From Tamarix chinensis (lineage: Eukaryota > Streptophyta > Magnoliopsida > Caryophyllales > Tamaricaceae), in contig CM060175.1 of assembly GCA_030549775.1 (NCBI GenBank), positions 64,841,245-64,905,244 of the forward strand: a DNA stretch of 64,000 nt, given 5' to 3'. Of the stretch, positions 56,640 to 64,000 are shown in pieces. How positions within the stretch are numbered: the stretch's first letter is position 1; every line of letters starts with the position of its first letter. Made by a program: the position numbers and the translations under genes. Below the pieces are notes generated by a model. The model saw only the letters and a list, made by a program, of their open reading frames with translations. It was not told where the DNA came from and ran no database searches.

Positions 56640-58900
56640 AACTTGATGGAGGAGTTAGGAATCATAAATGGTTTGAAATGTACAATCAAGTGAATATTAG
56701 TGTAGAGGATCACTATTTATCATACCACTATTATATAGTAGTGAACCTTATGAGGCCTAAAACCTTTTCAATTCTACAATTTTTGGACTAACCATCCTCA
56801 ATTTTTTGAGGTTGTCTAGTTAGTGTGGAGTATTCGCATCAATGGCTCTAAGTAGTATTATATTGTAAAGAAGCTTAAGAAACTAAAGAGCGCCTTTAAG
56901 CAATTTAATATACACACATTTTGTTCTTGTTAGCAATAAAGTAAAGAAGGATAAAATGGAATGGAATGGCATTAAGCAAAGGATGCAAGCATATTAGGGT
57001 AATTATGATACAGTGTAGGCAGAAAAAATAGTAAGGGAGAATAGATGGAAAAAACTTCATATAAAAGAACAATATGTCCAATAGAAGACTGAGATTAACT
57101 ACATAAAGCTTAGTGATGGAAACAATGTCTTCTTACATGGTAAGTTAAATGAGAGATAGGGTATTAAATCACTAAGTTGGCAATTCACAATGTGGAGGGG
57201 CATAAGTTATCTAGTTGGTAACTTATAATGTAAGAAATTCACAGGTATTACCATAGCCTTCTAGGCATTGCCAACTAACCTATTGAAGTTGTTAATTGTG
57301 CGGTTTTTTTAGCAAGCTCCTCACTTGTCTCAAACTAGTAGGCTCCAGCTTCAATGAGATATCACTATAGATGATATGAAGGATGCAGTGTTCAGCCTAG
57401 GGGACTCTAAATCTCTTAAACTAGATGGTTTCAATGGGAAATTATATAAAAAGGCATGGAGAATTATATCTAAGGATTTATCTAGCAATTTTGAAGAACC
57501 GATAATTTAATTATAACCCCTGAACAACTCTACCATTCATCTTATCCTTAAACACCCTAATGTTAAGAGTATAATTGAATACAAACCCATTGCTTATTGC
57601 TATGTGGTTTATAAGTTCTTATCTAAAATTATAGCCAAGTGAATCACTGGTGTGCTCTTAGAAGTGATTAATAATGCTCAATCTACATTTATGCCCGAAA
57701 TATGGATAGGTGATAATATTTTAATGGCTTAGGAACTATTGAAAAAGTACAAAAGAAAAGGAGTGATCTTAAGAATGATGATGAATGTAAACTTGAATAA
57801 GGCATATGACTCATTATATTAGTAATTAATTTAGATAATTATGTTAGGTCTACGATTCCTAATTCATTTTGTGAAAGTTATTATGCAATGCATTACTAAA
57901 GTTAGATTCTTCATAGATATTCAAGGGTATTTGTGTAAGATTTTTAATGGGAAGAGAGACATAAGGAAATAGGTCCCCCTAAATCCTTATCTTTTTCTTT
58001 ATAGCTATATAGTACCTTAATAGACTAATGAAAACAACTGGGAACTCAAAGGAGTTCAAGGGGCACCTAAATAGTAATTATACTAGGATGGTAGGCATGT
58101 GTTGTGTAGATGACATTTTGTTGTTCTATAAATGCCAGGTTAGTTCTCCCTGGATGATACAAGAAAATTTCAAGAATTTGCTGATGTGAAAGGGTTATTT
58201 ACAAATCTACAAAAGAACAATACCTACTTTAGTGGGGTAAATGCTCATGTGAAGAAACATACGCTTTTAATAGACCTTCTACTATTTCTTGCCTAGCTAT
58301 GAAGCTCACCATATTCTTCTAATCCCTCTAAGATTTTTAGTGCTCGTATTGATGCTATCCTTACGTGGAGACCTCAACCTAATGATATCTTATTTAAATC
58401 AACCGGTACAAATTTATTCAACTAACTTCCCTCTTCTTCCTCCAGTTCTATATCTATGGTTTAATAATTGGGGTCAATAATGGTCTCACAAATGTTCTTC
58501 CCCTTCACATTATTCTTTTTCTTTGGATAATTATTAGCCACTATCTCAAGACTAATGATTTTATGACATATAAAATTAATACTAGAGGCACACTTTTCTC
58601 ACTTTGTTGTGAATATGACAAAGATAATATTCACATGCTTAAAAGTTGCATGATAGCTAGATTTATCTGGTTTGCTTCACCCTTGGAACTTCATCTTTCT
58701 AAAGCTAATTTTAACTCTCTTGTTGATATGTTTCTAGAATTCTTCAAATATGAGAATAGAGAGCTTATAGTTGGATGGGGCATGGCAATTCCATGGGTTA
58801 TTCTGAAGCAAAGGAGTGACATTATTTTTAAGCACAAACATTTAAATTTAACTCAAATGATTAAGAAAGTCAATTATTTCTTATGGTTTGAGATTAGATA
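56640..58900 (+). pseudogene. LINE (L1-type) pseudogene 4: endonuclease end, RT, zinc tail
   Basis: Begins with the endonuclease C-terminus and linker ('WFEMYNQVNIS', 'KTFSILQF', 'YYIVKKLKKLKSAFKQFNIH', about 56660-56920). RT starts at about 57370 ('MKDAVFSLGDSKSLKLDGFN', 'GKLYKKAW'), followed by 'NNSTIHLILKHPNVKSIIEY', 'AYCYVVYKFLSKIIAK', 'WIGDNILMA' and 'MNVNLNKAYDSLY' (first Asp changed to Asn). The catalytic box is intact: 'CCVDDILLFYK' with VDD at 58106-58114. An open frame at 58563-58901 carries the C-terminal zinc-binding tail region ('CCEYDKDNIHMLKSC', 'ARFIWFASPLEL'), the zf-RVT pattern. It is a different copy from the fragment at 54870, because it restarts with endonuclease. Confidence 0.82.
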
Positions 58901-59680
58901 ATTTAATTGTTTTAATTTATAGGCATTCATTTCCATATCACAACCTATCATGCAACCTTAGAAAATTCCTCCAGCGAATTTAGTGAAGATCAACATAAAT
59001 GTTGTTTGCTCAACAAATAAGATTAGTTTGGACAATGATGTTCATGATTTATTAGGGAATGTAATTAGCCGCTTTTGAGAATTTGAAGCTAGGGTTTCCA
59101 CATTTGAGGTTGCTTTGTATGATATAATTCAAACCTATTTTAGAGGTCTTCAACTAAAGATTAAGAAACACCTCTCAAACGTAATTGTGGAGAGTGTTAT
59201 CTATCCCTAATTGAGACTCTAAATGTTGAAGATCTAAAAGTTCCTTGGTGGATTCACTATACTTTACAAGATTGTAAAGACTTGATGAGAGATAATAAAG
59301 AGATTTACATTCACCACCATCTCTATCATAGTTTTTATAACCAGACTAGTCATCAAATTGATCTTATTATTGGTTTAGTAGCTGAGTGGTCAAACTAGTG
59401 GTGTGAGTAGGTCAAACTAATAGTTTGAATGATTCACTAAAAATAGGTAAAATTTGTATAAATGCGTATGATAGTATTATCTGATCTTCAATATTACCTT
59501 TCATAAACTTCAAAATGGCATATTACAATATCATCAACATATTCCCCTCAAAAAATTCATATAAATCACAAAACAACAAAATTCAGCATCAAGTAAACAC
59601 ATATTCAAGAAATACATAATAGAATATAGTAGAAATCAATTAATATATAATCGAAATTGAATGTACTTAATTTGCTTATA
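58901..59680 (+). other. No clear gene; weak gag-like phrase
   Basis: A plus-strand frame near 59070-59200 reads 'FEFEARVSTFEVALYDIIQ' and 'TYFRGLQLKIKKHLSN', vaguely like the 'F..GL...I...L' part of gag. It is too short to call. The rest shows nothing. Confidence 0.25.
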
Positions 59681-59750
59681 TAACTACTCATCTCAACCAC
59701 ACGGATTATTAATTTGCTTATATAACTACTCATCTCAACCACACGGATTA
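59667..59750 (-). repeat. Tandem duplication, 42-bp unit, in the hAT tail
   Basis: 'ttaatttgcttatataacta...' starts at 59667 and again at 59709; the two 42-base units show no mismatch. The unit length is a multiple of three, so it would add 14 codons in frame. Confidence 0.92.
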
Positions 59751-60462
59751 TGCATGTTTTCATCCACATTATAAAATATAGGAGTGACATTTTCATGAGC
59801 ACAATTATCTTCATCATCTTGATACCCTCTTTCATCTTTGCTAACATCAAAAGCTTCCAATACATCTATAAAAATACCATTAATATAATGTTAATTTAAA
59901 TGATAAACAATGTCATATGATCTTATACAGACAATAAAAGGTTATAAGCTTCATACTTCATAACCTCATTTGCATTGCTTTGATTATCTTAACTTGTACA
60001 CGAAGCCAATCTGTTTCTCAACAATTCTATCTCTTCATTATTTAAGCTAGCAGACTCATCCATAAGAATCCAAGTGCCATTTGTATCAAACTCTTTAAAA
60101 TTAATTGGATCATGAATTTAAAAAAAAAACAAAATCAACTTCTACACAAAAGACAACACAACTAAATCGGTTAGCAATATGGTCATGTGAAACAATAAAT
60201 TTAAAGATTAGACACGAAGATGATGAATAATTTTTGAAAGATGTATTGACAACATACATTTGTTTCATCCTCAAGCTAGAATGAAAAAAATACTAGATCA
60301 TTGAGCCTTTGATGCTCTAGTCTATTCCTTTTCTTCAAATGAATATGCTTAAATATGCTTCAATTTCATTTACAACCTAAAGCATTAGTAGGTAGCTTAA
60401 AACATGAATGGAAAGTTTCTGTAGATCTAGAGCACCGCATCTATACAATATCCACCACTCCT

Positions 60463-60563
60463 CTACAAGATGTCAAGATTAATATATTAATATGCAAAAC
60501 AATCAAACAACAGTTGTAATAAGAATAAAGTATTGAAGATTAAAAATTATTAAAAAGCCTTAC
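60463..60563 (-). other. Probable intron in the hAT transposase gene
   Basis: On the minus strand 'gctcatg|gtaaggc' starts and 'catcttgtag|aggagtggtgg' ends a 101-base AT-rich segment that interrupts the frame between 'RSILAHG' and 'EWWILYRCG'. GT-AG ends and position just before the hAT dimerisation domain support a real intron. A second donor ('aaat|gtatgtt', GT at 60257-60256) follows the domain. Confidence 0.65.
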
Positions 60564-61975
60564 CATGAGCAAGAATAGAGCGATCTTGCACAACATACCA
60601 TCTTCCAAAAGCACCCTATGCTTTTCTAAAAGAAATCATTTGAATTGTCAATTATGATCTCAATTGAAATTTTTTATTAACATATCTCTCAATGACATTA
60701 ATAACAACAGATAATATTTTGATGATTTGTAATATCAGATGAATATTGGAAGTAACGATTAAACTAAAAACTTGCTGTATGTAAATTATTTGAAAGTTAA
60801 GTATCCCAACGATAAGTAATGATCTAAAGGTAAGAACCCACAATTTTCTTTCTCCTCTAAAATATAACAACCATATCATCTCTAACCTTATAAAATGCTT
60901 GATACAAATAACCCATAGATGGTTTCTCTTATGTATCCACCATCTGTAGAATACACATAAGAGATTCTATAAGTTGTACAATAATAACACAATCCTTCCA
61001 AACTCAACACATTTTCTACAAATTTTTTTCATTCCCTTTCTTAAGCATAAGCACAAGTGTTCCATTCTCTAGAAACAACCATTAACCTAAGAGCATTCTT
61101 TTGTGACAATATACTTTACAAAGCAATAAAATTAGTTACAAATATAGTTGAAGTTGGATGAATGATTTCCCTTCCTTGTGTATGCTTCCTCATCAAATGT
61201 AGAGCATAACCATGATTATAAATGTACTAGGTGATTTTAGAAGCATGCTTTATAATAGCTTCAACCTCGTCTAGCTTACCCATATCTTTAAGTATCAAAT
61301 TTACGCAATGTGTACCACAGGGTGACAAAATTGGTGTCTCAAACTCATGCTTTAACAATTTACCAGTATCAACATAATTAGTAGCATTATCAGTCACCAT
61401 ATGCATAACATTTTTAGCACCAACATACAAAATAATCTCTCTAAATAGCTTATGCAGCAACTCAATGATTTTAGCAACTTTAGAGGTATCAATAGACTTA
61501 AAAAACACATTCCCTTTTGGATAATAAACCAAGAAATTAATCAAAGTTCTATTACGTTGATCAGTCCACCCATCTGCCATAATGGTATAACTTGTTTGTT
61601 CCCATGTTAGACAAAAATCTTCAACATAATTCTTCACCTCTTCAACATTTTTCATCAACAAATAATGTCAAAAAGCGCGAACATTTGGACCCTTATAGCT
61701 ATAGCCTAAGTGAGCAATGCTATCAATCACATGTTGATAATAAACATAATTCTCAGCATTAAATGGAATACAATCATCAATCATCCACTTAGAAATGATA
61801 ATATCTACCATTTCAATAGCTCATTTGCTTTGTAAATACTTTTAATTGTTGGTTGTGCACCAGGAGTTGTTCTTGGCATAAAATGATGTGCTCGTGCGCT
61901 CTACTTTCCTTTCCCTTATCTAGATTTGCTTAGCTCCAAAACCAGAACCACTAATAATCCTAGGAGGAAGCATGG

Positions 61976-62073
61976 CAAATGGTGGTTGTTCAATTAAATG
62001 TTGATAAAGTGTGTTTATTCCCATCAAATGGTGGTTGTTCAATTAAATGTTGATAAAGTGTGTTTATTCCCAT
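61976..62073 (-). repeat. Tandem duplication, 49-bp unit, in the hAT gene
   Basis: 'caaatggtggttgttcaatt...' starts at 61976 and again at 62025; the two 49-base units look identical. It lies between the BED finger and the core and shifts the frame. Confidence 0.92.
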
Positions 62074-62335
62074 CAAGCCATATGAAATTTATTCAGCTAA
62101 CATATCTTGTGCCTTCATTTATTATTAGAAAAATCTTCAATTATATTATTCATCTCTTAGCCAATTTCAGGAGGAATATTTTTGCATCTCTCTACCTGAC
62201 CTTTATTATAGGCTAAATATTGTTTGAAATATTGAATATCACCTCTCAAAAGTAGTTTAGAACAATGCAAGCATTGTGCCTTTTTTCTATTATTACCAGC
62301 CACAACCTCCCTACTCTAACCCCAAGCAAGATCTT

Positions 62336-63430
62336 TCTTTCCTCTTGTGGCACTTTTTGGAGAAGAGATTTATATAGATGCAAAACTAGTATTACTAGCC
62401 TCTATAGACATTTGCTATATCAAATTTCCACCTTTTACAAAAATAAAAAAGATTACATACTCATAGAAACACATAAAAAACAAATAAAAATACAATTGAA
62501 AATCATAGATTTGAGATATCACTTAATAAGATATCATAGAAAAAGCTAACATTCAAACTAACAATTTATGAAAAATGAAGCTAATACTCATAGAAAATTT
62601 TGCATTCTAGTTAAAAAAAATCCATAAACTTCAATCTTAAACAATTGCTACAAGCACTTCTACGGTTGTACCAAGAATCGGCCATTGGCCATGACAAGCA
62701 CAACTGCACAACACACTGCAACAAAGGCACCAACATATGCATATTTAGCAGTAGCAAGGCGAAAGCAACATTAATTTGTAGTCTACCTCATGAGGCAGGC
62801 ATGACTTAACTGTTAACACCGACCTCCAAGCTTCGACTCCAACTCTAGTGAGGGACGAGTGGAAGCTACAGTGAGGGACGAGTTGAAGCTACACGAGGTC
62901 GAGCAAAATTGACGACTTCAAGCTCTAGATCCAGAGACAATGGTTCCAAGCTCCAACTCCAACTCCAACTCCTGCAACGTCGATAAGTTAGAATTGAAGA
63001 TGGCGGACGAAGTTGAAGGTAGAAAAATGAAATGAGCGAACCTTTGTGCGAGGGACGATGAGCAAATACGGTGACAGGTAAAGGCAAACCTCCAAAATCC
63101 AGCGACGATGACGATCTAGGCTCTAGCAATGTCGGACTAGCTGATGAAGAAGAAGCGGCAACAGAGTAAAAACAACGAATAGGAAGGTCGATGATCAAAT
63201 AAAACAAATAAGTCAGACACACAAACCCCAACGTTTGAAGTCTCAACATAGTAAAATAAATGGGGAAAATTTTAGTCTGTTTGGTTCGTCAATTAACCAT
63301 TTGGTTCTTGAATTTTGATAAAGCTTACTAGTCAGACTGGATTTATACCGGTTATTTTGCTTAACTGATCATATTCAGTAATCTAACTGGTAAGACAACC
63401 AATTTACCACTCCGTTTGTTTGGTTTTAAA
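62336..63430 (-). other. Probable 5' region of the hAT element
   Basis: Upstream (minus sense) of the BED finger. A Ser/Leu-rich low-complexity frame (63249-62866) contains tandem 'tccaactccaactcc' (Ser-Trp-Ser-Trp on the minus strand) and has no domain; I read it as 5' untranslated region. Short words such as 'aaccggtataaat' near 63340 fit the terminal part of a transposon, but I could not find the inverted repeat ends. Confidence 0.4.
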
Positions 63431-63755
63431 TACCGTGATACATATAGTCCTAACTCAGCATTGTACTTCTTGGCCAAGTTTGCTTTGTTTATTCCCACTT
63501 CTAAGACACAGGGTTATCATATTTGGCCATGTATGTATTTGGATAATTTCATTATTTATTAATGTTAGATAATGTAACATTATATTTGTTTACAATTTTT
63601 TAAAACTACTCATATTTATTATCACATATTACTATAAATTAATTTTAAACTAATTAACTACTATTAAAATATATATCAATATACTTTATTTTAACTTAGA
63701 TATTAATTTACGAAACAATTCTTAAACTATAGTAGAGGATCCCTCTAATTAGTAT
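63431..63755. other. No gene seen
   Basis: AT-rich spacer. Confidence 0.45.
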
Positions 63756-63759
63756 TTTG

Positions 63760-64000
63760 CTTGTTTGGCTTTCCAAAAGAAAAAAAAAACAAAGAAATTA
63801 TTCCAAATGTATCCCTTACCGATCTTCAACACTCAGCTCCCCCTCGCTTTGGCCTCGTAAGATTTCTCCGCGGCGTTTCGCTCAAGTTTTCTCCTTTAGT
63901 ATCTTGGCTCCCTATCTATGTCCGTCTCTCTCTCCAGGATTTAAATATTTTTTCGAAACCCTAGATAAGAAAGAAGACTTAAACCCTAGAACTCAAAATT
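63760..64000 (+). promoter_or_regulatory. Possible promoter/5' leader of a host gene running off the window
   Basis: Base composition changes from very AT-rich to mixed, with CT-rich leader-like sequence ('tctctctctccagg', about 63926-63939). Two telo-box motifs AAACCCTAG at 63957-63965 and 63981-63989 follow. Telo boxes near transcription starts are common in plant genes for ribosomal proteins and translation factors. No coding frame of a known protein is visible yet; the ORF 63761-63964 ends before the telo boxes and has no domain. The call is tentative. Confidence 0.35.

Larger units (their letters stand above)
59690..62335 (-). pseudogene. hAT-superfamily transposase pseudogene with introns
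   Basis: hAT transposases excise DNA by a DDE mechanism and act as dimers. In minus-strand order: BED zinc finger at about 62320-62150 ('CLHCSKLLLRGDIQYFKQYL', 'GQVERCKNIPPEI'; the BED His in 'KQHL' is Tyr). Then 'KWMIDDCIPFNAENYVYYQH' (about 61800-61740). The DUF659/RNase-H-like core is an open frame of 144 codons (61661-61227: 'SYTIMADGWTDQRNRTLINF', 'MVTDNATNYVDTGKLLK', 'CGTHCVNLILKDMGKL'). The helical part follows at 61010-60700 ('VDT', 'EKPSMGYLYQAFYKVRDDM', 'YRWDT', 'FQYSSDI'), and the C-terminal dimerisation domain at 60455-60265 ('EWWILYRCGALDLQKLSIHV', 'HLKKRNRLEHQRLNDLV'). An acidic tail lies at 60115-59760. Several stops make it inactive. Confidence 0.85.

Noticed and set aside
62866..63249. 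127-codon Ser/Leu-rich minus-strand frame with an apparent hydrophobic start
   Set aside because: Low-complexity sequence upstream of the hAT gene; its Ser-Trp repeats come from a short DNA tandem repeat and no family is recognised.
1..64000. A previously undescribed defence or biosynthetic gene system
   Set aside because: Every coding signature I could follow belongs to a known transposable-element class; nothing resembles an intact operon, gene cluster or host gene.

Overview
This 64-kb window looks like a heterochromatic, gene-poor stretch of a flowering-plant nuclear genome. It is very AT-rich. It holds remnants of Ty3/gypsy retrotransposons primed by initiator-Met tRNA, L1-type LINEs with a zf-RVT tail, PIF/Harbinger and hAT transposases, CACTA-type ends and plant-type telomere motifs (TTTAGGG). 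I cannot name the species. I found no intact host protein gene, tRNA or rRNA. Every coding stretch I recognise is a broken transposable-element gene; the only hint of a host gene is a promoter/5'-leader-like sequence in the last 240 bases.

Layout. 2282-13450 is a complete but dead Ty3/gypsy element (5' LTR, PBS, gag, protease, RT, RNase H, integrase, PPT, 3' LTR, flanked by the 5-bp duplication tatgt). A 4.3-kb LTR-like insertion (3518-7860) sits inside its leader. 14.2-16.2 kb holds CACTA-like and LTR-like debris. 16176-18924 is another LTR-like unit with a reversed solo LTR of the first gypsy family inside it. 20.0-24.1 kb holds two LINE fragments in opposite orientations. 24631-29935 is a 5.3-kb relative of the 3518 insertion, on the minus strand with a perfect atttc duplication, inside a possible minus-strand gag relic. 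31013-31623 is a non-autonomous hAT-type element. 31.8-34.7 kb is an old degraded relative of the large LTR-like family. 36.7-43.3 kb holds a Myb/SANT-like fragment and a PIF/Harbinger transposase pseudogene, both on the minus strand and separated by a third clean copy of the large family (37791-41156, duplication cttag). 45.2-51.5 kb is a second, related Ty3/gypsy element with a truncated 5' LTR. 52.8-53.3 kb is a CACTA terminus. 54.9-58.9 kb holds two consecutive LINE pseudogenes. 59.7-62.3 kb is a minus-strand hAT transposase pseudogene with at least one visible intron.

How the parts relate. The clearest organising theme is a family of 3.4-5.3-kb units that begin TGTAAYACCCC and end with its near-inverse, make 5-bp target duplications, and have no recognisable internal protein region. 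They behave like solo LTRs of a large-LTR retrotransposon. Each carries a TA-rich or CT-rich leader-like segment, and copies A-C carry different, fast-changing tandem-repeat cassettes. The 24631 copy carries an AT-microsatellite array punctuated by hairpin motifs whose stems are preserved by compensating changes. Relative insertion ages can be read from nesting: the two gypsy elements and the Harbinger element are older than the large LTR-like insertions. Coordinates of degraded coding parts are approximate (tens of bases), because reading frames were followed by eye across stops and frameshifts.
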